Of a stretch of 64,000 bases of DNA, positions 8,907 through 16,855 are shown one piece after another. The DNA is from Endobugula sp047636495. Its GTDB lineage: Bacteria; Pseudomonadota; Gammaproteobacteria; Pseudomonadales; Cellvibrionaceae. Position 1 is the first letter of the stretch, and the number at the start of each line of letters is the position of its first letter. Position numbers and translations under genes: made by a program. The stretch covers positions 7,944-71,943 of the forward strand of contig JBLILH010000015.1 in NCBI GenBank assembly GCA_047636495.1, written 5' to 3'. The notes beneath the pieces are model-generated. The model had not been told where the DNA came from. It made no database searches and saw only the letters and a list, made by a program, of their open reading frames with translations.

Positions 8907-9075
8907 ATGCCGGACCGTGATGCTGGGCCGTGATGCAGGACAGTAATGCTGGGCCGTGATGCTGGGCCGTGATGCAGGACCGTCATGCAGGACAGTAATG
9001 CTGGGCCGTGATGCAGGGCCGTCATGCAGGACAGTAATGCTGGGCCGTGATGCTGGGCCGTCATGCCGGACTCGA
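8907..9075 (+). repeat. 14-15-bp tandem array, right arm of element 2
   Basis: About eleven degenerate units of ATGCTGGGCCGTG, ATGCAGGACCGTC and ATGCAGGACAGTA alternate in a higher-order pattern. The array ends, like the left one, at a repeated CCGGTATCCGGT. Variant order differs from the left arm, so the two arrays expanded separately. Confidence 0.8.
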
Positions 9076-9208
9076 TCCGGTATCCGGTATCCGGTATTGT
9101 TTGGCCGTCGTCGGTATGGCTTATCGCTAATTCCCATGAGGTTAACGGGACAGCAGGCGAGTGAACAGTTATTAGGTGATTGTAAATTTTTTAAAACAAG
9201 GATCTGTT

Positions 9209-9558
9209 ATGAAATTTGAAACACTGGATGTATGGATGTATGGAAGCGTAGTGCAAAGTTAGCAGGTGAAGTTTATCAATATTTTGCTTGTTGTAATCAT
9301 TATGGATTTAAAGACCAAATTACTCGGTCCTGTTTGTCGGATTCAAGCAATGTAGCAGAAGGGTGGGAGCGTTCTAGTAGTAAAGATAGGGCGCGATTTT
9401 TGGAAATAGCCAAAGGATCATTGGCCGAAATTATTTCACAGGCTTATAAAGGCCAAAAAATTGGATATATTGATATTCTGCAATCAAAAAAATGGTTGGC
9501 AGAATCTCAAGAAGTTGCAGCTATGTTGGCTGCTCTAAAACAAAAGATTTTGCTGTGA
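9209..9558 (+). pseudogene. S23/IVP-type four-helix-bundle protein with frameshifted start
   Basis: The frame from 9232 encodes LDVWKRSAKLAGEVY-like sequence followed by SNVAEGWERSS and FLEIAKGSLAEI. These are typical of the 23S rRNA intervening-sequence/AvD-like four-helix-bundle family, whose members are about 110-120 residues and of poorly known function. A good ribosome binding site (AAGGA) precedes ATG 9209, which starts MKFETLDVW, the normal family N-terminus. An 8-bp tandem duplication (GGATGTAT at 9226-9233 and 9234-9241) then shifts the frame and gives an early stop. Translation from ATG 9232 would restore nearly the whole protein (108 residues), so the gene may be only weakly impaired. 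It lies between cysD and cysN, an unusual place. Confidence 0.75.
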
Positions 9559-9657
9559 GCCGAAAACTGTAGGCTGCCAGCTTAAACATAAAGAAAATGA
9601 AGTTAGTCATTACTACCTCTCTTGAGGCCTGTGGCTAGCAACTTGGAGTGTAAAAAC

Positions 9658-11094
9658 ATGTCGCATCAGTCAGAATTAATCGCAGAAGATATTGGCGCAT
9701 ACCTTGCGCAACATGAACAAAAAGAATTATTACGTTTTATTACCTGTGGTAGCGTCGACGATGGTAAAAGTACCTTAATTGGTCGATTGCTGCATGATTC
9801 TAAAATGATCTACGAGGATCAGTTAGCGGCCATCAAGTCAGATTCGACCAAGCATGGGACTACTGGCGAGAAAATCGATTTGGCCTTACTGGTTGACGGC
9901 TTACAGGCAGAGCGTGAGCAAGGTATTACGATTGACGTAGCCTATCGTTATTTTTCTACATCAAAACGTAAGTTTATTATTGCCGACACCCCAGGGCACG
10001 AGCAATATACACGCAATATGGCAACCGGTGCATCGACGTGTGACCTTGCTGTGATCTTGATTGACGCTCGTTATGGTGTTCAAACCCAGACGCGTCGCCA
10101 CAGTTACATTGCCTCGTTGCTGGGCATTAAGCATATTGTTGTCGCGGTCAATAAAATGGATTTAATGGATTTTAGTGAAGCGCGTTTTGAAGAAATTCAA
10201 TGTGAATACCTTACCTTTGCCAAAACATTAGGCTTAGACAACGACATTTATTTTGTGCCTATGTCTGCACTTGACGGTGACAATGTTGTTAATAGAAGTG
10301 AGCGTTCGGCGTGGTACGAAGGCCAGACGCTAATGGAAATACTAGAACATATTGATATCGTTAGTGACAAAGAGATGTCCGCTTTCCGGTTTCCGGTTCA
10401 ATATGTTAATCGCCCGAATTTAGATTTTCGTGGTTTTTGTGGCACTGTCGCTTCTGGAGAAATAAAAGTAGGCGACGCAGTGCGTGCTTTGCCTTCAGGA
10501 AAAACCAGTACAGTCGCCAGCATTGTAACCTATGATGGTGACCTACCACTGGCGTTTGTGGGTCAGGCCGTCACCTTAACCATGGATGATGAAATCGACA
10601 TCAGCCGTGGTGATATGATTGTGGGTGTGAATGATACCGTTGCCCAAACGAATCACTTACGGGCGCATATTGTATGGATGTCGGAAGCAGCACTGACTGA
10701 AAAATCAGAATATTTTTTCAAGTTTGCGACCAAGTTAACAGTCGGCAATATTGAAAAATTTATTCATCAAATAGATGTGAATACACAAGAGCATCATGAC
10801 AACAGTACGTTGGAATTAAATGCGATCGGCCTAGCGGATATTACGCTGAATCAAGCAGTAGTGATTGATCCTTATCAAAATAATCGGGCGACGGGCGGCT
10901 TCATTATTATTGACCGCTTAACGAATATTACCGTCGGCGCAGGGATGGTTGAGCATGCGCTGGATTCTGTCGCGGTCGAGAATGATCATTCGGCATTCTC
11001 ACAAGATCTATCGGCGTTGATCAAACAACACTATGCGGATAAAAGTGATGACGAAATTGCCGCTTTAGTGAACAAGCTAACGCAGTATTTGTAA
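9658..11094 (+). CDS. cysN: Sulfate adenylyltransferase subunit 1 (GTPase)
   Basis: CysN is the EF-Tu-like GTPase that drives APS formation by CysD. The G motifs are clear: GSVDDGKSTLIGRLL, DTPGHEQYTRNMATGAS and NKMDL, followed by beta-barrel domains. The protein is about 478 residues, the stand-alone CysN length, with no fused APS kinase. ATG 9658 is preferred over the TTG at 9622 because it gives the family start (MSHQSELIAEDI) and has GGAG upstream. No intact cysC is in the window, but a decayed APS-kinase-like fragment lies at 22122-22330. Confidence 0.95.
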   Translation: MSHQSELIAEDIGAYLAQHEQKELLRFITCGSVDDGKSTLIGRLLHDSKMIYEDQLAAIKSDSTKHGTTGEKIDLALLVDGLQAEREQGITIDVAYRYFSTSKRKFIIADTPGHEQYTRNMATGASTCDLAVILIDARYGVQTQTRRHSYIASLLGIKHIVVAVNKMDLMDFSEARFEEIQCEYLTFAKTLGLDNDIYFVPMSALDGDNVVNRSERSAWYEGQTLMEILEHIDIVSDKEMSAFRFPVQYVNRPNLDFRGFCGTVASGEIKVGDAVRALPSGKTSTVASIVTYDGDLPLAFVGQAVTLTMDDEIDISRGDMIVGVNDTVAQTNHLRAHIVWMSEAALTEKSEYFFKFATKLTVGNIEKFIHQIDVNTQEHHDNSTLELNAIGLADITLNQAVVIDPYQNNRATGGFIIIDRLTNITVGAGMVEHALDSVAVENDHSAFSQDLSALIKQHYADKSDDEIAALVNKLTQYL

Positions 11095-11312
11095 GTAAAA
11101 GCGGGTAAGTATTTAAGCATTCACTTACAGACAGTTAACGGCTTCTCTAGTAATTTTGTCAAAGTAGTTTGTATAGGGGCTTGTTTAACTAGTCTGGTTA
11201 CACAAACTGCATAGCACGGACGCTATTAGCTGCTTTATTGTTATCATTACTGTTGCAGTGGTATTGAACATCATTTAGCGTTCAATTATTTTTAATACAC
11301 GGAGGTTTTATT

Positions 11313-11669
11313 ATGCTTTTATCACAACTACGCACCTATTCTTTTCCCCGTATCTTGCTTACTTTATGTCTGTTGGCCCCTGTGGTTGGTTTTTCCACAT
11401 CGAGTATCGCAACACCCGCAACACCCGTAACACCGGCGCCGGTTAACCTGGCTGCGGCAACCCAGGTGACCGAGCAGACTATCAATATCAACACCGGAAG
11501 CGCCGCAACAATATCCGCCAGCTTAAAAGGTATAGGCCTTAAAAAAGCGCAGGCAATCATCGAATGGCGAGAAGCCAATGGTGCGTTCACATCGGTAGAG
11601 CAGTTGACAGAAGTGAAAGGCATTGGCGAAAAAACACTGATGGCTAACAGAGATAAAATCACGCTGTAA
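11313..11669 (+). CDS. ComEA-like secreted helix-hairpin-helix protein
   Basis: This 118-residue protein starts with a signal peptide (basic start, hydrophobic LLTLCLLAPVVGF, A-rich cleavage region near residue 33) and an alanine/proline/threonine linker. A double helix-hairpin-helix domain follows (ININTGSAATISASLKGIGLKKAQAIIEWRE ... VEQLTEVKGIGEKTL, split here as two HhH motifs around residues 54 and 93). The family includes ComEA, which binds incoming DNA in the periplasm during competence. GGAGG precedes the ATG. Its own promoter is possible (TTGAAC at 11264, 17-bp spacing to TATTTT), but this is weak. Competence function is inferred from the family only. Confidence 0.85.
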   Translation: MLLSQLRTYSFPRILLTLCLLAPVVGFSTSSIATPATPVTPAPVNLAAATQVTEQTININTGSAATISASLKGIGLKKAQAIIEWREANGAFTSVEQLTEVKGIGEKTLMANRDKITL

Positions 11670-11739
11670 GTCGCATGTTGGCTTGTCGCCTATAGCCCGC
11701 AACTGCTATTATTCGTTCCGATTTCTTATCGGAGCGAAT

Positions 11740-12486
11740 ATGTCTACCTCTAGTTCTACCCCTACCCCTACCCCTACTGATTCCCCTATCGTTGTAGCAA
11801 TGGATTTTAATAATTCAGCATCCTGCTTACAGCTAGCCGCACAATTAAATCCTAAGTACTGCCGTCTTAAAGTAGGAAAGGAACTGTTTACTGCGGCAGG
11901 CCCGCAGCTAGTGGGTCAACTTATGGAGCAGGGCTTCGAAGTATTTCTGGATTTAAAATATCACGACATTCCCAATACCGTCGCTAAATCAGTAAAAGCC
12001 GCCGCAGAACTTGGCGTATGGATGGTTAATGTACATGCCTCGGGTGGTCGTAGAATGTTAGAGGCCGCACGCGAAGCGATTGATTCCTCAATGCATAAAC
12101 CGCTATTAATTGCCGTTACCGTACTCACCAGCATGACCAAGGAAGATTTGTTGAGTATCGGTATGGCGGTCGAGCCTGTAGAGCAAGTCATGCGCTTAGC
12201 GGCCCTGGCGCATTCATCAGGTCTTGATGGTGTTGTGTGTTCTGCGATGGAAGCGAAACAACTTAAAGCGGTGCTGAGTAAAGACTTTTGCTTAGTGACC
12301 CCGGGGATCCGACCGGCGGGAGTATCTGCTGACGACCAGCGCCGCATAGTCACGCCGCAAGATGCGCTTGCTAACGGCAGTGATTATCTGGTGATAGGTC
12401 GGCCAATTACGCAAGCTGAAAACCCCGCACTGATGTGTGAGGTGATCTACCAATCATTATTTGACAGTAATATGGAGATAATGTGA
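11740..12486 (+). CDS. pyrF: Orotidine 5'-phosphate decarboxylase
   Basis: PyrF decarboxylates OMP to UMP, the last step of pyrimidine synthesis. The conserved DLKYHDIPNTV motif with its catalytic lysine/aspartate array is present, as are VVAMDFNN at the N-terminus, VHASGG, VVCSAMEA and TPGIRPAG. At 248 residues it is of normal length. ATG 11740 is chosen because GGAG lies just upstream; the longer frame from 11683 adds sequence not seen in the family. A short STPTPTPTDS run follows the start. The stop overlaps the cmk start by one base, suggesting coupled translation. Confidence 0.94.
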   Translation: MSTSSSTPTPTPTDSPIVVAMDFNNSASCLQLAAQLNPKYCRLKVGKELFTAAGPQLVGQLMEQGFEVFLDLKYHDIPNTVAKSVKAAAELGVWMVNVHASGGRRMLEAAREAIDSSMHKPLLIAVTVLTSMTKEDLLSIGMAVEPVEQVMRLAALAHSSGLDGVVCSAMEAKQLKAVLSKDFCLVTPGIRPAGVSADDQRRIVTPQDALANGSDYLVIGRPITQAENPALMCEVIYQSLFDSNMEIM

Positions 12487-13178
12487 TGAATAGGACGATA
12501 ACCGAGCACGCGATTCCAGTGATTACCATCGATGGGCCGAGTGGTTCGGGCAAAGGGACTATTTGTCAGTTGGTTGCACAAAAATTAGGCTTTCACTTAC
12601 TGGATAGTGGTGCGTTGTATCGTTTGACGGCTGTCGCAGGGATGAACAAAAACATTGATTTACATGATGCAGTGGCAACAGCGGATGTTGCACGTCATCT
12701 TAACGTGATGTTTCAGCCAACCGATAATGGTGTTATCGCGATATTAGACGGCGAAGATGTGACCGCCGATATTCGTCAAGAGTCTGCTGGTATGGGAGCG
12801 TCTATTGTGGCGGCACATATCCCAGTGCGAGATGCGCTGTTAGACAGGCAACGAGGTTTTCAGAAAGCACCTGGCTTAGTCGCTGATGGTCGCGATATGG
12901 GGACAACGATATTCCCGCAAGCGATGGTAAAAGTGTTCTTAACTGCAAGCTCAGAAGAGCGTGCAGAAAGGCGCTATAAGCAGTTGATTGGTCGCGGAGA
13001 ATCTGCTAATCTCCGCGACCTGTTGGACGACATCAAAGCACGTGACACGCGTGATACTGAGCGTTCGGCATCACCATTAAAGCCGGCAGATGATGCGGAG
13101 CTTATAGATAGCACTGCAATGTCTATCGATGATGTCTTAGAAACGATATTGTTATTGGTGAAAAAACGTATGAGTTAA
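12486..13178 (+). CDS. cmk: Cytidylate kinase
   Basis: Cmk phosphorylates CMP and dCMP. The P-loop is TIDGPSGSGKGTICQLVA, and LDSGALYR, ADGRDMGTTIFP and the lid arginines (ERAERRYKQL) match the family. Length is 230 residues, as expected. ATG 12486 overlaps the pyrF stop as TGATG and has GGAG eight bases upstream. The linkage cmk-rpsA-ihfB is classic for gammaproteobacteria. A decayed copy of the 3' half of this gene plus the following leader lies at about 17575-18165. Confidence 0.95.
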   Translation: MNRTITEHAIPVITIDGPSGSGKGTICQLVAQKLGFHLLDSGALYRLTAVAGMNKNIDLHDAVATADVARHLNVMFQPTDNGVIAILDGEDVTADIRQESAGMGASIVAAHIPVRDALLDRQRGFQKAPGLVADGRDMGTTIFPQAMVKVFLTASSEERAERRYKQLIGRGESANLRDLLDDIKARDTRDTERSASPLKPADDAELIDSTAMSIDDVLETILLLVKKRMS

Positions 13179-13185
13179 GTTGTAT

Positions 13186-13430
13186 CCTTTTGTTTTTATT
13201 GAAATATTCCCTCAACAGGGGTTTCAGATATAACATCAACTATCTTATACAAAACGTCAGGCGTTAATAACTCATCATTCGTCAGGGAGAGTTGTTGCGT
13301 TTATTTATTCATTGGTCCGTGCGCCTGAACCGCTCGGCAAGCAGATCTTTATAGTACGCACTACCATTTCATTTATGCGTAATGTCGGCTATTTAAGGAT
13401 ATGTACTATTTATTTATAGGTTTCCCCCCC
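13186..13430 (+). promoter_or_regulatory. rpsA leader region
   Basis: The 250 bases between cmk and rpsA hold no gene. There is no Shine-Dalgarno sequence at normal distance from the rpsA ATG; a C-tract sits directly before it, while an AAGGA lies 30 bases upstream. rpsA of E. coli likewise lacks a good ribosome binding site and is autoregulated through leader structure. About 160 bases of this leader are repeated, with good conservation, at 18000-18165. The best-kept blocks are AATAACTCATCATTCGTCAG and TTTATTCATTGGTCCG. Confidence 0.6.
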
Positions 13431-15113
13431 ATGAGCGAAAATTTCGCAGATCTCTTTGAAGAAAGTTTAAAAACCGTCGATATGGTGCCTGGCTCTATCG
13501 TTGTTGGCGTTGTTATTGATATTGACCGCGACTGGGTTACCGTTCACGCGGGTCTTAAGTCTGAAGGCGTTATCCCCGCTGAAGAATTCGCTGATGAAAA
13601 CGGTGAAGTGACTCTAGCGATCGGCGACGAAGTTCACGTAGCACTAGAATCTGTCGAAGATGGTTTTGGTGAAACAAAACTTTCTCGTGAAAAAGCCAAA
13701 CGTGCTGAAGCGTGGAAAGTACTAGAATCTGCTCATGCAGCAGAGGAAGTAATAACTGGTGTGATTAACGGTAAGGTTAAAGGTGGTTTCACCGTTGACG
13801 TTGCGGGCATTCGCGCGTTCTTGCCGGGTTCATTGGTTGATGTGCGTCCAGTACGCGATACCTTGCACCTAGAAGGTAAAGAACTAGAATTTAAAGTGAT
13901 CAAATTAGATCAGAAACGTAACAACGTGGTTGTTTCACGTCGTGCCGTTATGGAAACGGCAAACTCTGCAGAGCGTGAAGAGTTGCTAGCAACACTAGAA
14001 GAAGGTGCTAAAGCGAAAGGTATCGTTAAAAACCTGACTGATTACGGCGCATTCGTTGATCTTGGTGGTGTTGATGGTCTTCTACATATTACTGATATGG
14101 CGTGGAAGCGTATTAAACATCCGAGCGAAATTGTTAATGTAGGCGACGAAATTGACGTACGCGTACTGAAATTTGATCGTGAACGTAATCGTGTATCTCT
14201 AGGCCTTAAGCAATTAGGTGAAGATCCATGGGTAGAAATCACTAACCGTTACCCTGTCGGCGCGAGAGCGAAAGCAGTAGTGACTAACCTGACCGATTAC
14301 GGCTGTTTTGCTGAGATTGAAGAAGGTGTTGAAGGTCTAGTGCATGTATCTGAAATGGATTGGACAAACAAAAATATTCACCCATCTAAAGTGGTTGATT
14401 TAGGTGATGAAGTTGAAGTAATGGTGCTTGAAATTGACGAAGGTCGTCGTCGTATTTCTCTCGGTATCAAGCAATGTCAAGAAAACCCATGGGATGCATT
14501 CGGTTCACGCTTCCAGAAAGGTGACAAAATCTCAGGCAAGATCAAATCAATCACTGATTTCGGTATCTTCCTAGGTCTTGACGGCGGTATTGATGGTTTA
14601 GTTCACTTGTCTGATATCTCTTGGACTGATAGCGGCGAAGACGCTGTTCGCGGTTACAAGAAAGGCGATGATCTAGAAACGGTTATTTTAGCGGTAGATC
14701 CAGAACGCGAACGTATTTCTTTAGGTATCAAGCAGTTAGAAGAAGATAGCTTTTCTTCTTACGCTGAATCAAACACTAAAGGCGCTATCGTCAAAGGTGT
14801 TGTTAAAGAAGTAGACGCTAAAGGTGCCATTATTACCTTGGCTGACGACGTAGAAGGTTACTTGAAAGTATCTGAACTTAGCCGTGAAAAAGTAGAAGAT
14901 GCTTCTACGGTACTAACGGTAGCTGAGGAAGTTGAAGTGGTCATTACTAATATAGATAGTAAAAACCGTTCAATCTCTTTGTCTATTAAAGCAAAAGATG
15001 CTGCTGAAGAAAAAGCGGCTGTTAAGCAGCATAGTGCAAAAACAGCTGAAGTGGCTGCTCCAGCAACGTTAGGCGACTTAATTAAAGCGCAAATGAAAGG
15101 TCAAGATAAGTAG
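13431..15113 (+). CDS. rpsA: 30S ribosomal protein S1
   Basis: S1 binds mRNA on the small ribosomal subunit and is needed to translate most mRNAs. The protein is 560 residues from ATG 13431 (MSENFADLFEESLKTVDM) and contains six S1/OB repeats. Repeats 3-6 show recurrent LTDYGAFVDLGG-, GLVHVSEMDW- and RISLGIKQ-type motifs. An ATG at 13401 in the same frame would add ten residues, but it is not the family start. Codon use is strongly biased, as expected for a highly expressed gene. A clear terminator follows. Confidence 0.97.
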   Translation: MSENFADLFEESLKTVDMVPGSIVVGVVIDIDRDWVTVHAGLKSEGVIPAEEFADENGEVTLAIGDEVHVALESVEDGFGETKLSREKAKRAEAWKVLESAHAAEEVITGVINGKVKGGFTVDVAGIRAFLPGSLVDVRPVRDTLHLEGKELEFKVIKLDQKRNNVVVSRRAVMETANSAEREELLATLEEGAKAKGIVKNLTDYGAFVDLGGVDGLLHITDMAWKRIKHPSEIVNVGDEIDVRVLKFDRERNRVSLGLKQLGEDPWVEITNRYPVGARAKAVVTNLTDYGCFAEIEEGVEGLVHVSEMDWTNKNIHPSKVVDLGDEVEVMVLEIDEGRRRISLGIKQCQENPWDAFGSRFQKGDKISGKIKSITDFGIFLGLDGGIDGLVHLSDISWTDSGEDAVRGYKKGDDLETVILAVDPERERISLGIKQLEEDSFSSYAESNTKGAIVKGVVKEVDAKGAIITLADDVEGYLKVSELSREKVEDASTVLTVAEEVEVVITNIDSKNRSISLSIKAKDAAEEKAAVKQHSAKTAEVAAPATLGDLIKAQMKGQDK

Positions 15114-15138
15114 TTATACTTGTGTTGATTGTTTTAAA

Positions 15139-15165
15139 AAGGCTGCATTTATGCAGCCTTTTTTT
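15139..15165 (+). terminator. Rho-independent terminator after rpsA
   Basis: AAGGCTGCAT and ATGCAGCCTT form a perfect 10-bp stem with a two-base loop, followed by a T-run. It lies 25 bases after the rpsA stop and separates rpsA from ihfB. Confidence 0.93.
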
Positions 15166-15275
15166 ATGCCTGACGAATGGGGTCACTATTAATCATTGCA
15201 TGTTTTGGTAAAGTGTTGATATTATTGGATATAATGAATGTAAAATAACAATGACTACATAGAGTAGGGCGTCGT

Positions 15276-15566
15276 ATGACTAAATCTGAACTAATTGAAA
15301 GAATGACTGATCACCAAGAGCAGTTGTCGGTCAAAGACGTGGAGTTGGCGGTCAAAAGTATCTTAGAGCATATGTCCCAAGTATTGGCTTCAGGGGAGCG
15401 AATAGAAGTACGTGGCTTTGGCAGTTTTTCATTGCATTATAGAGAGCCGAGAGTCGGGCGTAACCCTAAAACAGGCGAAATGGTCCAGCTGATCGGTAAG
15501 TATGTGCCACACTTTAAGCCAGGCAAAGAAATGCGTGACCGTGTCAATGAGAGTATTCATAAATAA
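15276..15566 (+). CDS. ihfB: Integration host factor subunit beta
   Basis: This 96-residue protein is the beta subunit of the DNA-bending heterodimer IHF. It has MTKSELIERM at the start, RGFGSFSLHYREPRVGRNPKTGE (DNA-binding arm, shown here in outline around residues 45-67) and a VPHFKPGKEMRDRVN tail. The position after rpsA is the conserved one. It starts after the rpsA terminator and so probably has its own promoter, although the ribosome binding site is modest. Confidence 0.96.
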   Translation: MTKSELIERMTDHQEQLSVKDVELAVKSILEHMSQVLASGERIEVRGFGSFSLHYREPRVGRNPKTGEMVQLIGKYVPHFKPGKEMRDRVNESIHK

Positions 15567-15944
15567 AAGTCACCTCTTGTCTAAGCGACATCTTTTATTG
15601 TGCCATTGCCTGGAATGCGTAACGCTCTTGTGAATGGCCATAACGACCTAACTCGATCCTAGGTAAGCCGCAGCGGTGATAGAGTACGGTCAATACCTTG
15701 AATGGCTAAGAGTTGCCCACAGCGGTTTGCGTCTGTGAATCTATCATTGCTCAGCTAAAGTGTCATCGCAGTTGAGTTTTTGTACCTTTATTTGTTAATG
15801 AAAATAATGAGTGGTGTTGGCTTCATTGGTTTGATTTAACATGGATAACCCCTGCATTGTTCTGTAACATGAAACGCTATAATTGAATATTAACCTATTG
15901 AAAAATAAGCGAAATTACAAACATAAGAAAATGGATGTTAAGGC
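15567..15944. other. Intergenic region after ihfB
   Basis: No coding sequence is convincing here. A possible terminator at 15750-15781 pairs CTCAGCT with AGTTGAG (one G-U) across a 13-base loop and ends in TTTTT. The genes that often follow ihfB in relatives (lapA/lapB) are not present. Confidence 0.4.
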
Positions 15945-15973
15945 TTGACAGTACCAAGTGGGATCTATATTAT
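15945..15973 (+). promoter_or_regulatory. Sigma-70 promoter of tRNA-Asn
   Basis: A perfect -35 TTGACA (15945-15950) and -10 TATTAT (15968-15973) are separated by 17 bp. A GC-rich discriminator, GCGCCC, follows, as in stringently controlled stable-RNA promoters. The tRNA begins about 36 bases after the -10. Confidence 0.9.
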
Positions 15974-16008
15974 GCGCCCTACTTGAGCTGTTCAGCTTAA
16001 TTCTTAAT

Positions 16009-16084
16009 TCCGCCTTAGCTCAGTTGGTAGAGCACATGACTGTTAATCATTAGGTCGCTGGTTCGAGCCCAGCAGGCGGAGCCA
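16009..16084 (+). tRNA. tRNA-Asn (GUU)
   Basis: The 76-nt cloverleaf has acceptor stem TCCGCCT/AGGCGGA, D-loop TTAGCTCAGTTGGTAGAGC, anticodon loop CTGTTAA with anticodon GTT, T-loop GGTTCGAGCCC, and an encoded CCA end. A toxin-antitoxin scar follows directly, which makes this a likely insertion hotspot. No integrase or att duplication is visible. Confidence 0.97.
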
Positions 16085-16120
16085 ATTTTCACAACTTGCT
16101 TGTGTTCTTTTGACCCCACT

Positions 16121-16243
16121 ATTATTGTTTTAAGAAATCGTATCGTGAACGAATACATGCACTTAGATGTTCAGCGTGTGCTCGTGCTGGTGGAGCAAGA
16201 AAAATACCATCTTGTCACCCCTTTCTGCTGGCATCCATACAAA
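16121..16243 (+). pseudogene. HepT C-terminal relic
   Basis: The frame reads IIVLRNRIVNEYMHLDVQRVLVLVEQEKYH, clearly related to the HepT (DUF86) C-terminus of the intact gene at 16824-17297 (RNAIIHDYLNLDWNKVAIVV). The HEPN RNase motif RX4HXY has lost its histidine (RNRIVNEY). The N-terminal three quarters are missing, and a palindromic element begins 14 bases later. Sequence divergence from the intact gene suggests an older, separate HepT. Confidence 0.75.
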
Positions 16244-16256
16244 ATGTTGAGTCATA

Positions 16257-16416
16257 AGGGACGAGGAAACAATGCTTTGTCCAATTTAGGCGCAGTAGTC
16301 TGCTTTCTCACCAACGCGTTCAAGGCGCGCATGTTGCGACTCGTAAGGTTTTGAACAACAAAGGTGAGGAAGCAAAATACAAATATCATTGGATAAAGTA
16401 TTGTTTCCTCGTCCCT
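16257..16416. mobile_element. 160-bp MITE-like palindromic element
   Basis: Terminal inverted repeats of 29 bp (16257-16285 and 16388-16416, starting AGGGACGAGGAAACAAT) match at 27 positions. A second inner pair (TCTGCTTTCTCACC against GGTGAGGAAGCAAA) extends the hairpin. It has no coding capacity and is unrelated to the elements at 5876 and 8624. No clear target-site duplication is visible. Confidence 0.8.
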
Positions 16417-16444
16417 AACATCAATAGTCGGATACGCTAATGCC

Positions 16445-16855
16445 ATGAACACCCTCTATTCTCCAAGCGCTATTCAAGACCTAATCCTTAGTGATGATAA
16501 TACTGGACTGTCGGTAGTGTGGCTCTATGGCTCACAAGCCACAGGTACAGCAACAAGCACTAGCGATATCGACATTGCAGTGGCTTTTGCCCAGCCGTTA
16601 CCCGATACCTTAGAGAATTATTTGCGACCAGAGCGCTTAGCTATGCAATGGCGCTCGACATTACAGCTTCAAGATAATCAATTATCCATCGTCGATATCA
16701 ATCGAGCCCCCGTTCCGTTAGCCTATAACATCATCACTCAAGGGCGAGTGATATACTGCCGGTCAGATCTGCGTTTGCGCACAGAAGAGCAGCGTATATG
16801 GTCACTATGGGAACACTACAAATATGAACATGAACACAACCGACAAGCCCTATGA
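16445..16855 (+). CDS. mntA: MntA-type nucleotidyltransferase antitoxin
   Basis: This 136-residue protein has the minimal nucleotidyltransferase core: VVWLYGSQATGTAT followed by TSDIDIAVAF, giving the GSX10DXD motif that binds Mg-ATP. In the MntA/HepT family the antitoxin AMPylates a tyrosine in the HepT RX4HXY motif and so silences the RNase toxin. The third acidic residue is probably in QLSIVDIN. The gene overlaps hepT by about 30 bases, the usual antitoxin-first arrangement. It lies in an accessory scar next to tRNA-Asn. Confidence 0.9.
   Translation: MNTLYSPSAIQDLILSDDNTGLSVVWLYGSQATGTATSTSDIDIAVAFAQPLPDTLENYLRPERLAMQWRSTLQLQDNQLSIVDINRAPVPLAYNIITQGRVIYCRSDLRLRTEEQRIWSLWEHYKYEHEHNRQAL

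Larger units (their letters stand above)
8624..9155. mobile_element. MITE-like non-coding element, copy 2 (expanded)
   Basis: This 532-bp element begins TGTTGTCCCGTTAAC (8624-8638) and ends with GTTAACGGGACAGCA (9141-9155), matching the termini of the element at 5876-6125 with one mismatch. The core at about 8821-8917 is the reverse complement of the core of copy 1. Arrays of short GCCGGACCGTGATG-like units flank the core and explain the greater length. The flanking AACAGTTCAC (left) and GTGAACAGTT (right) form an imperfect palindrome, so again the element sits between inverted arms. Open frames inside are repeat artefacts. Confidence 0.85.

Noticed and set aside
8620..9219. Several overlapping frames (85-123 residues) on both strands
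   Set aside because: All are translations of the tandem units in the second MITE-like element; repetitive in every frame.
9622..9657. TTG-initiated N-terminal extension of cysN
   Set aside because: Family start and ribosome binding site favour ATG 9658.
11683..11739. N-terminal extension of pyrF
   Set aside because: GGAG followed by ATG 11740 fits better, and the extension has no family counterpart.
13401..13430. Start of rpsA at ATG 13401
   Set aside because: It would add ten residues not found in S1; AAGGA is only one base from this ATG.
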